A stretch of 64,000 bases of DNA from Bdellovibrionales bacterium GWA2_49_15 (lineage in GTDB: Bacteria > Bdellovibrionota > Bacteriovoracia > Bacteriovoracales > Bacteriovoracaceae): positions 598,982 to 662,981 of the forward strand of contig MEPP01000001.1 in the NCBI GenBank assembly GCA_001769855.1, in the 5' to 3' direction. The number at the start of each line of letters is the position of its first letter. Position 1 is the first letter of the stretch. Below, one piece after another: positions 38,916 to 47,151 of this stretch. A program made the position numbers and the translations under genes. Below the pieces are notes generated by a model, which saw only the letters and a list, made by a program, of their open reading frames with translations, had not been told where the DNA came from and searched no databases.

Positions 38916-40777
38916 GCCGCCCCCTTCTTTTTCTCTGAGTTACTGAAAAATTGTCTCGCCACGTAAGCGAAGCTGGTACAGGGAATGATTTCCACCAAAT
39001 GCCCGACCGTATTTTCCTTGGCCGAGTACGAAGTCGTGGCATCGCAATCTTCCAGCAGGACCTGGGATCTGGGCCAGGTCTCAAGAATATTCTTAAGGTC
39101 CGAGGAAAAACGGCCGAAAACCATCACCGATGTTGTCAGCAAAATCTTATGAAGACTCTGCACTCGAGAGAGCAAGTAAGGGCACTGGGAAAGCTTGGCC
39201 AGATAGATACGATTGGGATGGAAAGGGCCGCTGGGCGCCTCCTCATGCAACACTTCGATGGACCTCTTGCTCTCGAACCCCACCGGAGTTCCATCCATGA
39301 CTAGAAGAGTGGCCGGTGCGATCATCTCTGCCGTTTCTAAAATCAAAGAAAGTCTTTGCACATCAGCTTTCTGTATGAAAATTACGCGTAATTTATTTTC
39401 CAAATTTCGAATGGATTGTGATGATTCAAAGGCCTTATCCACACTCGTTAGCTGCGAAGGGGCCGAAGACTTGGCCCGCAGCACGGTGCGCAGCTTGGTC
39501 CTGATCTCCTCCGCCCGCTCAAGCAGATTTGTCAGGGAGGGTTTTTCTACAAAATCTGCAGCGCCCAAGGCGATGGCCTTGTGGGCCAGCTCAAGATTAT
39601 CCCTTGATACAGAAGTCACCATCACAACGGGTGGATGACCGGGGCCAAAGTTTTCCTGCAAATAGGCAAGACCGTCCTGCACTGGCATGTGAATATCAAG
39701 TGTGACCAAATCGGGTTTGGCCACTTTCATCTTGGCCTTGGCCTCGACCCCATTGGCAGCGGTGTCCACAATTTCAAAACCAAACTCACGGGTTAAAATC
39801 TTTTTGAGCAACAGCAAGATACTGGGTGAATCATCGACACATAAGACTCTGACTGGTGCGGCAACATTTTTCACCATCGGCGCGGGCAATAATGTGCTCA
39901 CCTGCTTTGGCACATGGGCGTAAATGGATGGTCCCAGGGCATGCACCGGTAGCCCTAAGCCGCGCAAGGACTCAGAGATTCCAACGAAGAGATGTCCGGC
40001 GGCGGTCAGTTTCTGCATGAATCCCTTTGCTAATTTTTCGACTTGCTCCGGGGAAAAATAGATAAAGACGTTGCGACAGAAAATAATATCGAACAGCTGG
40101 CCGAAAGTTTTGTGCTCCATCTCAAGAAGATTGAAAACCTGAAACGAGCAACTCTCCCTAAGACTTTTTTTCGCCTTCACAAAATGTGAAATTTCCCCCT
40201 GACCACGGGCCCAGTGGTTACCAAGATAGGCCATGGGAACTTCTTTGATTTCATCCCGCACATAAACGCCGTTTTGGGCCAGCACCACGCTCTGCTCATC
40301 CACGTCTGTTCCCAAAATCTGATAGCGAAGGTCCGGAGCATGAGTGGCGAGAAAACGAGATAGGCACATGGACAGAGAGTAAACCTCCTGTCCGCGGCTA
40401 CAAGCGGCACTCCAAATTCTAATTGTTCGATCGGGTCTCTGCCGAACCACCTCGATCAGGGCCGGCAGTGTCACCGTCTCCAGAAACTCGAAGTGAGAGT
40501 ATTCACGGAAAAAATAAGAATGATGGGTGGTTAAGAGCGAAACCAACGCCTGGGTTTCTGTCTCCTTGTTCTGCTGGAAAAAGGCCACATACTCGCGATC
40601 AGTCAGGCCAAGCTCCATCAGGTGCTTCAAAACGCGCGAACGCACCATTCCTGACTGGTTGACCCCTAACTGAACACCAGTCAGCTCGGCAACAAGGCGA
40701 GAGACAAAGGCCACAGTCTGATCCGAAACTTGGACGGACCAATGCGCCTCGCTTGCTTTTTTATTAGTAACGGCCAC
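38912..40777 (-). CDS. cheR: CheR methyltransferase fused to a receiver and a pseudo-CheB domain
   Basis: A 621-aa protein. Residues 20-290 are CheR: IWSAACSRGQEVYSLSM (SAM loop), LGTDVDEQSV and DIIFCRNVFIYFSP. Residues 308-435 are a receiver (VDDSPS, phospho-Asp361 in LVTLDIHMP, TSVSRD, EKPS). Residues 463-605 can be aligned with a CheB esterase: TPVGF, HEEAPSGPFHPNRIYLAK, SVMVFGRFSSDLKNILE and a C-terminal segment; but the STGG serine and the catalytic His are missing. So the protein seems to be CheR-REC-inactive CheB. It methylates receptor glutamates with SAM; the tail may tune this in response to CheA phosphorylation (inference). Confidence 0.85.
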   Translation of the reverse strand: MAVTNKKASEAHWSVQVSDQTVAFVSRLVAELTGVQLGVNQSGMVRSRVLKHLMELGLTDREYVAFFQQNKETETQALVSLLTTHHSYFFREYSHFEFLETVTLPALIEVVRQRPDRTIRIWSAACSRGQEVYSLSMCLSRFLATHAPDLRYQILGTDVDEQSVVLAQNGVYVRDEIKEVPMAYLGNHWARGQGEISHFVKAKKSLRESCSFQVFNLLEMEHKTFGQLFDIIFCRNVFIYFSPEQVEKLAKGFMQKLTAAGHLFVGISESLRGLGLPVHALGPSIYAHVPKQVSTLLPAPMVKNVAAPVRVLCVDDSPSILLLLKKILTREFGFEIVDTAANGVEAKAKMKVAKPDLVTLDIHMPVQDGLAYLQENFGPGHPPVVMVTSVSRDNLELAHKAIALGAADFVEKPSLTNLLERAEEIRTKLRTVLRAKSSAPSQLTSVDKAFESSQSIRNLENKLRVIFIQKADVQRLSLILETAEMIAPATLLVMDGTPVGFESKRSIEVLHEEAPSGPFHPNRIYLAKLSQCPYLLSRVQSLHKILLTTSVMVFGRFSSDLKNILETWPRSQVLLEDCDATTSYSAKENTVGHLVEIIPCTSFAYVARQFFSNSEKKKGAA

Positions 40778-40790
40778 AGTCGCCCCCTAG

Positions 40791-42350
40791 CTATACATCT
40801 TCAAAGCGGGGATCATTTTCGGAAGGCGGATTTTCAGCACCAATGGCCCTCTTGTAGGCCGTCCCTTCAACTGTTTTTTCCTTTGATTCTTTTCTCGAAC
40901 CCATGGGCAGGACCTTGCCGCCATGCTCACTGTCGTCATCGGAATGATCACCTGAATCGGAGGCATGCCGGGCACCTTTCGTACCATTGGTAATGGATTG
41001 CAGGGCCACGACGTGATGACCCATTTTGACCGCTTGCTCATTTAACTGATGGGCGATCGTTGTGGCCTGATTGGCGGCGGCGCTATTTCCCTGGGTCACG
41101 ATTTCAACCTGATTCATGGCCTTGGAAATCTCATCGACTCCTCTGGCCTGCTCACTGCTGGCGGTGGACATCTCGCCGATCATCTGATTCATGTCTTCGA
41201 CATTTTTCAAAATGCTATCCAGAACATCATTGCATCGACGCGCGGTCATGGTTCCGGCATCGACCTTTTCTTTCCCGGCCAGAACCAAATTACTAACTTT
41301 GGATTTTGTGTCCTTGATAATTCGATCGACTTTTTTGATACTGCCATCGACTAGCTGGCCAATATCTTTGGCGGCAGAGCCGCTCATCTGGGCCAAATTT
41401 CCGATTTCCTCGGCAACCACGGCGAAACCTTTGCCATGTTCTCCGGCGCGCGCCGCCTCGACAGAGGCGTTGAAGGAAAGCAACTTAGTTTGAAAGACGA
41501 TATCGTTAATAATCTTGGTCTTATTGGCAATTTCAAAAATAACCTTGGTGATTTCTGTCAGCTCACTATTACTGGTTTCAACCTGAGTTTGAATGGCCTC
41601 ATTACCGACTTGAATTTCTCCCATGGCACCAATCATCTCGGTAACCGCCTCCTTCCCTTTCTGTGAGGCCTGAGTGCTTTCGACCGCCACTGACTGGGCC
41701 TTTTGGGCGTTGTCGGCATTTTTATTAACCATGGCACGAACTTCTTCCAGCGACGCGACGGTTTCTTGCAGGGCCGCCGCCTGCTGGGTAACTCCGGAGG
41801 AAAGGGCGGACGAGGCATCGGAAACCTCTTGGGCCGAGGTGGTGGTCACGGACGTAATACCGGAAAGCTCATTTGAGACTGCGGTAACCTGCAGAGTTAG
41901 ATCGCGCACTACGTACCAGGAGAACGCCGCGATGATGGTGCCGAAAAAGACGAATACTACCAGACAAAAGGCAATGAGCCATTTGCTGAAAGTTGCGGAC
42001 CTGCTGGCACTCGCCCGCATGTGCGCGGCATGCTCCGTGATCATCTGTGTTGCGGCATTGAGCTTGTACCCGACTTGCAGTCTGTCAGTTTCAATCTCGC
42101 GTTTGGGTGCGCCCTTGGCGAGCGCCTCTGTCAGCTTGTTGCGCTCGCTCTCGATCTCCTGCATCTTGACCAGCAAGACAGACATCGGGTCTGAGCCATT
42201 GTTAACTTCCTGCCCGGTCTTCCATACCAGATAATTTTGGAAAATGAGAATCCAGGTGGTAAAAATCCAGCCAAGGATAAGGGGGAAAACAAATAACCGA
42301 ATCCTCGGTTCCAAAGCGAAACGATGGGTGAATGATTTTAAAAAAGACAT
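40791..42350 (-). CDS. Methyl-accepting chemotaxis protein
   Basis: A 519-aa receptor. I start it at 42350, where AGGAGG lies seven bases upstream; an in-frame ATG seven codons earlier overlaps cheW. Membrane helices are at about 18-40 and 123-147; between them is a short, mainly helical periplasmic part of about 80 residues, too small for a Cache or PAS sensor. A HAMP domain is not obvious. The signalling hairpin is canonical: FQTKLLSFNASVEAARAGEH and GFAVVAEEIGNLAQMS. The C-terminus is a polar, disordered tail without a CheR-tether pentapeptide. It probably relies on interaction with other proteins to sense. Confidence 0.92.
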   Translation of the reverse strand: MSFLKSFTHRFALEPRIRLFVFPLILGWIFTTWILIFQNYLVWKTGQEVNNGSDPMSVLLVKMQEIESERNKLTEALAKGAPKREIETDRLQVGYKLNAATQMITEHAAHMRASASRSATFSKWLIAFCLVVFVFFGTIIAAFSWYVVRDLTLQVTAVSNELSGITSVTTTSAQEVSDASSALSSGVTQQAAALQETVASLEEVRAMVNKNADNAQKAQSVAVESTQASQKGKEAVTEMIGAMGEIQVGNEAIQTQVETSNSELTEITKVIFEIANKTKIINDIVFQTKLLSFNASVEAARAGEHGKGFAVVAEEIGNLAQMSGSAAKDIGQLVDGSIKKVDRIIKDTKSKVSNLVLAGKEKVDAGTMTARRCNDVLDSILKNVEDMNQMIGEMSTASSEQARGVDEISKAMNQVEIVTQGNSAAANQATTIAHQLNEQAVKMGHHVVALQSITNGTKGARHASDSGDHSDDDSEHGGKVLPMGSRKESKEKTVEGTAYKRAIGAENPPSENDPRFEDV

Positions 42351-42363
42351 GGTCTTCCTCCTC

Positions 42364-42855
42364 TCATGCAACTTTGTGGGGTGATGATGCCTGGCCTGCA
42401 GCGGCGCTGCTTACCGCCTTGCGATCCTCGCCCGATAAAGTTTTTTCCAGATCTATTAATAAAATTAAAATTTGTTCATGCCTAAAAACTCCCGAGACGC
42501 ACTCACGATTTAAGCTCCCCTTCACCTCAGGCGGTGAGGATATCTGATCGGCGGCGGGGGTCAACACGGCGTTGACTGAATCAACCAGAATTCCCAGATG
42601 CCCCGACTGTAGCTCGCAAATGATCACGGCATTCTCGGATGAGGTGGTGGGCTTAATGCCTAGCTTACCGCGAAGATCAATCACGGAAATCACCTGGCCG
42701 CGCAAATTCATGAGCCCCAAAAAATGATGGGGGGTAAAAGGCATCGGGGTGATTTCGGGAACCGCGATCACCTCTCTCACGGACAGAAGAGGTATGGCGT
42801 AGTTCTCCGCGCCCAGGGAAAAAGTCAGATAACGTTGATCGATTGTGGTTGTCAT
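42364..42855 (-). CDS. cheW: CheW adaptor protein
   Basis: A 163-aa CheW: YLTFSLGAENYAIPLLSVRE at the start, MPFTPHHFLGLMNLRGQVIS and VIDLRGKLGI in the middle, GILVDSVNAVL later. It links receptors to CheA in the signalling array. Four-base overlap with cheA upstream and a 13-base gap to the MCP gene downstream. The C-terminal tail after FRHEQILILLIDLEKTL is slightly longer than usual. Confidence 0.95.
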   Translation of the reverse strand: MTTTIDQRYLTFSLGAENYAIPLLSVREVIAVPEITPMPFTPHHFLGLMNLRGQVISVIDLRGKLGIKPTTSSENAVIICELQSGHLGILVDSVNAVLTPAADQISSPPEVKGSLNRECVSGVFRHEQILILLIDLEKTLSGEDRKAVSSAAAGQASSPHKVA

Positions 42856-44645
42856 GCTCCTATACTCCTACCTGCACGGGCACCCGAACTGGCCGCGCTT
42901 AAATTTGGATAGAGACGTTTCACCAACTCAGGAATATCTATAATTACGGCGGGAAGCCCATCACCTAAAATGGCACTTCCCGAAAAACCTTTTATCTTTT
43001 TGACCTCTTGCCCGAGGGGCTTGATGACCGCTTGGGTCTGGCCGACCACCTCGTCAACAAAGATCGCCATGGCACTGCCATGGGAGGCCCGAATGACCAG
43101 GGCCATGCCACTTTCCGAGGTGGCGGACATCGTTCGCCCAAGCAAGGTGCTCAGCCGATGAAACGGAATGTTGTCGCCTCTGAGAAGCAGAACTTCTCCG
43201 CTTCCCGAGATACTTTGCAGTTTCATCTCAGAGGCCTGGACCGACTCATAAATGTGATGCAAAGGAATGACAAAACGTTCCTTACCCAGGCGAACGATCA
43301 TGGCATCGATGATGGCCAAGGTCAGTGGCAGGGTGATGCGAAAGCAAGTTCCCTGCCCAAGTTTTGTTTCAATTTGAGTTTGTCCGCGTAGCTGATCAAT
43401 ATTGGTGCGAACGACGTCCATTCCTACCCCGCGCCCCGAGACGTCCGTGACCGCTTCCTTAGTGGAAAAGCCGGGCGCAAAGATGAGATTGTAGGCCTCA
43501 TCATCCGAGAGCTTTGCCTCGGGCCGAATGAGGCCTTTTTTGACCGCGCTCGCCACCAGCGCACGGGCATCTAGCCCACGACCATCGTCCATGATTTCTA
43601 TAATCACCTGGCCGACATGGTGGTACGCCTTAAGCTTGATCGTGCCCCTGGCCACCTTCCCCGCCGCCCGTCTCTCCTCAGGTCCCTCAACCCCGTGATC
43701 GACGGCGTTTCTCACAATGTGCACCAGCGGATCACTTAATTTTTCGATAACGGTTTTATCCAACTCGGTATCATCACCGATCATCTCCAGCTCAATTTCT
43801 TTGCCCAAGGCGCGGGAAGTATCGCGGACAATTCGCTGCAATTTTAAGAAGGTGGGCTTAAGCGGCAACATTCTCAGTCCCATGGAGATATCCTGAACTT
43901 CCCGAGTCACCTTACCCAACTGATGAATGGTCTTTTTTAGAAATGCCGAGGTATTGACGCTCGACTGCTCCTTTAATACTGAATGCAGGATCACCATTTC
44001 GCCCACATGATTAAGCAGGCGTTCAAGGCGAGTCAGGCTCACCCTGATACTTTCATCCGCCGCCGGTGCGACTACAGGTGTGGAAACCGCAGGTTGTGCC
44101 AGGACAATTTCCTCGGGCGCAAATTCTGGCCCAGGCTCGGGGACAGAAGGGGAAGAAGTTTCGGGATCGGCATTTTCCAACGCCGCCATGGCCGCAGCGA
44201 GGGACTCATCGAGGGCCGACGGCGCAGCTTCCTTGACCGGCGCTTCCACCGGTTTGGGAGCGGGCCTCCCTTCCATATACTGATGAATTTCTTTGAGCAG
44301 CCCCTCACTATTCACCTGGGCGTTAAAGTTGGCCCGAAGCTCGGCAACAAAATATTTTAAATGATCATTACAGCGAAGAAGCAGATCCACGATCTCGGGT
44401 TGCAGTTGAACATTTCCGGTTTTAATTTTTAAAAGGAACGTCTCCAGGTCATGGGTAAAGGCACCAAGGCCATCAAAACCAACCGCCTTCGAGCTACCCT
44501 TCAGATTGTGGGCCAGACGAAAAATTTTCTCCAGGATTTCCGGCCCGGGCGAACGCTCCAGCGCCAGAAAACATTGCTCGGTATCCGAGAGATTTTGCTC
44601 GGCTTCATCAAGAAAGCAAATTTTGATTTCATCAAATTCATCCAT
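42852..44645 (-). CDS. cheA: Chemotaxis histidine kinase CheA
   Basis: A 597-aa kinase. P1: phospho-acceptor His46 in LAHNLKGSSKAVG. Residues 125-205 are a Pro/Ala/Glu-rich linker; no P2 domain is evident. P3 dimerisation around EVQDISMGLRMLPL; P4 ATPase with HIVRNAVDHGVE (N box), MDDGRGLD (G1) and GFSTKEAVTDVSGRGVGMD (G2); P5 CheW-like domain to the end. All key residues are intact. The start at 44645 (MDEFDEIK) fits P1 and has a GGAG in front; an upstream in-frame ATG at 44669 is less likely. The missing P2 would slow transfer to CheY unless it docks elsewhere. Confidence 0.95.
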   Translation of the reverse strand: MDEFDEIKICFLDEAEQNLSDTEQCFLALERSPGPEILEKIFRLAHNLKGSSKAVGFDGLGAFTHDLETFLLKIKTGNVQLQPEIVDLLLRCNDHLKYFVAELRANFNAQVNSEGLLKEIHQYMEGRPAPKPVEAPVKEAAPSALDESLAAAMAALENADPETSSPSVPEPGPEFAPEEIVLAQPAVSTPVVAPAADESIRVSLTRLERLLNHVGEMVILHSVLKEQSSVNTSAFLKKTIHQLGKVTREVQDISMGLRMLPLKPTFLKLQRIVRDTSRALGKEIELEMIGDDTELDKTVIEKLSDPLVHIVRNAVDHGVEGPEERRAAGKVARGTIKLKAYHHVGQVIIEIMDDGRGLDARALVASAVKKGLIRPEAKLSDDEAYNLIFAPGFSTKEAVTDVSGRGVGMDVVRTNIDQLRGQTQIETKLGQGTCFRITLPLTLAIIDAMIVRLGKERFVIPLHHIYESVQASEMKLQSISGSGEVLLLRGDNIPFHRLSTLLGRTMSATSESGMALVIRASHGSAMAIFVDEVVGQTQAVIKPLGQEVKKIKGFSGSAILGDGLPAVIIDIPELVKRLYPNLSAASSGARAGRSIGA

Positions 44646-44734
44646 GCGCGCACTCCATTCCCGCTTCACGTTTCGTGAAAATCGCGACTTTGCTTTAAAA
44701 ATAATTCAAAAAAAAGGCGAAATAATGACAAGAA

Positions 44735-46087
44735 TCAGGACTTGTTGTTTATAAAAAATGAATCTAAATAACTCAACAATGTTGGGCCAAACTTTTTTTG
44801 TAAAGGCGTGGCGGTGAGGTGGAATTTTTGGAGTTGCCCCCAGGCCTCCACCGGACCGAGGGCCCGTTTTCCGGGATGGACACTGTTAAAATAATCAAAG
44901 CTGCCAATAATTGACAAAAAGGCTGCGTCTGGGGGGATGAGCGTTCCCGCCATTCCGGCAGGAAAACCAGTTCCATCATAATTTTCGTGATGGTGGGTGA
45001 TGGCCAGCTCCATCACTGGCGTCAGGGGGAGATTCATGGCATGGGCCATCTCAATGGTGCGCAAACTGTGCTTCTGGTACTCCTGAAGCTGCGCTTTGGT
45101 AAAGTCGGCCTCACTTCGATTGAGAAGTTTCTGATCAAAATCGGACAGCCCGACATTGTGAATGAGCGCGGCGAAGGCCAGCTCCTGCACCTGGGGTCGC
45201 TGGCAAATTTTAGCGAAGATGATGGCATAGATGGCACAGTTTATCCCATGGGCCAGAGCGCTCCAGCGCGGATAGGGAAGTTCCTCCAAGGCCTCATAGG
45301 CGCTGGGAAAGCTGGCAATCAACTTTTCCAGACGCGCTACAATTTCCATTCCGGAGTTGAGCATTTCGATACCCGTATGCAGATGCCCCTCGTGGGAAAA
45401 ATTAAAAAACTGCGAAAGGAGCTGGCGATATTGATTCCGGATTGATGACAGCTCCTGCGAGCGCGACAAGTTGAGCTGCCCCACCAGCTTGGGAAATTCC
45501 TGTTCCTTGACGAAGATATGAAAGACCTTCGACTTTGCAATTTTATCCTTGTGTAGAGTCGAAAAAGATTCTCCTTCTCTTAGGAAAACCGAATAACGAT
45601 CGGCCATGGGACGATAATGCCAAATCTCCACCGGCACGCGGACGTCCAGAGGGAGGTCGCGGCAAAGAACTGTTCGAAAGGTTCTCTTCCTCATGATCTG
45701 GATAACGTAGAGCATGCGATTGAGGCCAATCTCATTTCGATTCATGATCAAGTTGGCACCGCTTTTTCGCGCAAAATCCCCCGCGTTCGAGGGAAACTTA
45801 TTCACCAGCAGAATGATGGTCAGATGCTGATTCAGCTGTGAGGCGTACTGGCAGATCTCAAAAATTGAAGGCGGCTTGGGTTCATCGGAATAAGGTTTTA
45901 CCTCGAGCTCCACCTCGTCAACGATCATGACCTGAAAAGGCCGCTGATCCAGCTGAAGGAAGGCCTCCTGGTGATTCTTGGCCTGCACCACCTTGCTGGT
46001 CTTATTGAAGGCCGACGAGATTTGCTCCTGCACTTCCTTGTCGGAAGTTAAAAGCAGGGCCTGTAAATGCCATTCAGTTCCGCTCAT
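44735..46087 (-). CDS. Pseudo-receiver plus degenerate HD-GYP protein
   Basis: A 450-aa protein. Residues 8-135 resemble a receiver (VMIVDEVELE with a possible acceptor Asp57) without the acidic pair. Residues 140-200 may be a small beta domain of PilZ kind (DLPLDVRVPVEIW). Residues 270-420 are an HD-GYP domain: AALIHNVGLSDF has Asn311 where the metal-binding Asp of the HD pair belongs and Leu314 where Lys is normal, YQKHSLRT, and HHENYDGTGFPAG (366-378). A late aD-x-FDAL motif is changed to GSFDYFNS. So cyclic-di-GMP hydrolysis is unlikely and it may be a sensor or scaffold. Four-base overlap with the gene upstream. Confidence 0.75.
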   Translation of the reverse strand: MSGTEWHLQALLLTSDKEVQEQISSAFNKTSKVVQAKNHQEAFLQLDQRPFQVMIVDEVELEVKPYSDEPKPPSIFEICQYASQLNQHLTIILLVNKFPSNAGDFARKSGANLIMNRNEIGLNRMLYVIQIMRKRTFRTVLCRDLPLDVRVPVEIWHYRPMADRYSVFLREGESFSTLHKDKIAKSKVFHIFVKEQEFPKLVGQLNLSRSQELSSIRNQYRQLLSQFFNFSHEGHLHTGIEMLNSGMEIVARLEKLIASFPSAYEALEELPYPRWSALAHGINCAIYAIIFAKICQRPQVQELAFAALIHNVGLSDFDQKLLNRSEADFTKAQLQEYQKHSLRTIEMAHAMNLPLTPVMELAITHHHENYDGTGFPAGMAGTLIPPDAAFLSIIGSFDYFNSVHPGKRALGPVEAWGQLQKFHLTATPLQKKFGPTLLSYLDSFFINNKS

Positions 46088-46974
46088 GTATGAATGTCAG
46101 TAAAAACGGTTTCGATGAAAAAATCACCGATTTTGGTCGCGAACTCAATCACGATAGTATCGCCTTTTACAAAATGGGAAATCTTGTGTTCCCGCCCGGT
46201 AATAATGGTTGGTAGAGTATGCACCAGCTTATGGCCCATCTCATTTAATTGAGTTTTAGCCAGACCAAAAATCTGATTACAAAGCTCGCCAATGCAGGAG
46301 CTGTTCTCTTCGTTAATTTCGGTATAGTTTTCTCCCAGCATGGCATTGACCAAGCTGAGAAAGACCGGCTGCTCGAAACTCAGCGCCATGCTGCCCTTGA
46401 TGAGGGCCCCTTGCAGAGGAAGCAAGGCCGTGACGTCACCCTTGAGCACATCATCCTTTCTGATATAAAGATTTTTTTTCTCGGCGGTAATTCCGGCGTT
46501 AATGTCCAAAACTTTGAGGGTGGACTCGATGAAAGGATTCACCATTTTCACATCTATGACACCGCGAGGTTTGACCGGCGCATTGGTTTTGTTAAAGCAA
46601 TTTTGCACGTAGGAGACCAGCGCTTCGGAGTTAAACGGTTTCCCCATGAAGGAGAAGATACCGGAGGAAGAGGGAACCGTTTTTTCACTCTCAAAACGGC
46701 CGGAGATGACCAGCACGTTGGAAGGCCTCTGGTTCTCCCGCAGCTCATAGATGGCACGCATGACCGTCTTTCCATCGGCCTTGGGCATATTCAAATCCAA
46801 GAGCATCAGATCAAATTTTTGATTATGGATCATGGTGATCCCTTTGAGCCCATCCTCCGCCTCCAGGATTTGAATGGGGGCACAGGTTTCCTGCAACAGC
46901 TCGCGCGCCAAACGGCGAAAGGTTTTATCGTCATCCACAATCAGAACAGTTCTTTTCGCCCCTAAAAAATCCAT
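46084..46974 (-). CDS. Receiver-CheX fusion protein
   Basis: A 296-aa protein, first gene of the chemosensory operon. Residues 8-125: receiver domain (VDDDKTFRR, phospho-Asp60 in LMLLDLNMP, Lys112 in MGKPF). Residues 140-296: CheX domain with GELCNQIFG (Glu230, Asn233) and LVHTLPTIITGREH. The receiver may switch the phosphatase in response to CheA. AGGAG lies eight bases before this ATG (46974); an ATG at 47001 is in frame but lacks a site. It is divergent from the second transglutaminase-barrel gene. Confidence 0.88.
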   Translation of the reverse strand: MDFLGAKRTVLIVDDDKTFRRLARELLQETCAPIQILEAEDGLKGITMIHNQKFDLMLLDLNMPKADGKTVMRAIYELRENQRPSNVLVISGRFESEKTVPSSSGIFSFMGKPFNSEALVSYVQNCFNKTNAPVKPRGVIDVKMVNPFIESTLKVLDINAGITAEKKNLYIRKDDVLKGDVTALLPLQGALIKGSMALSFEQPVFLSLVNAMLGENYTEINEENSSCIGELCNQIFGLAKTQLNEMGHKLVHTLPTIITGREHKISHFVKGDTIVIEFATKIGDFFIETVFTDIHT

Positions 46975-47151
46975 CTCCCGACTCCTCTCTTCACCACTCA
47001 TAAAAGCATAATACAGCTGACTAGATATTCAACACTGTCTACGAAGGTCCCATTCGACACTCTTTTTCAATACTATAACATACTGTAATTACGGCACAAT
47101 AATGGCATCAAAAATGCAGTGTCCCTCATATCTAATTTGTTGTGGGGTTTT

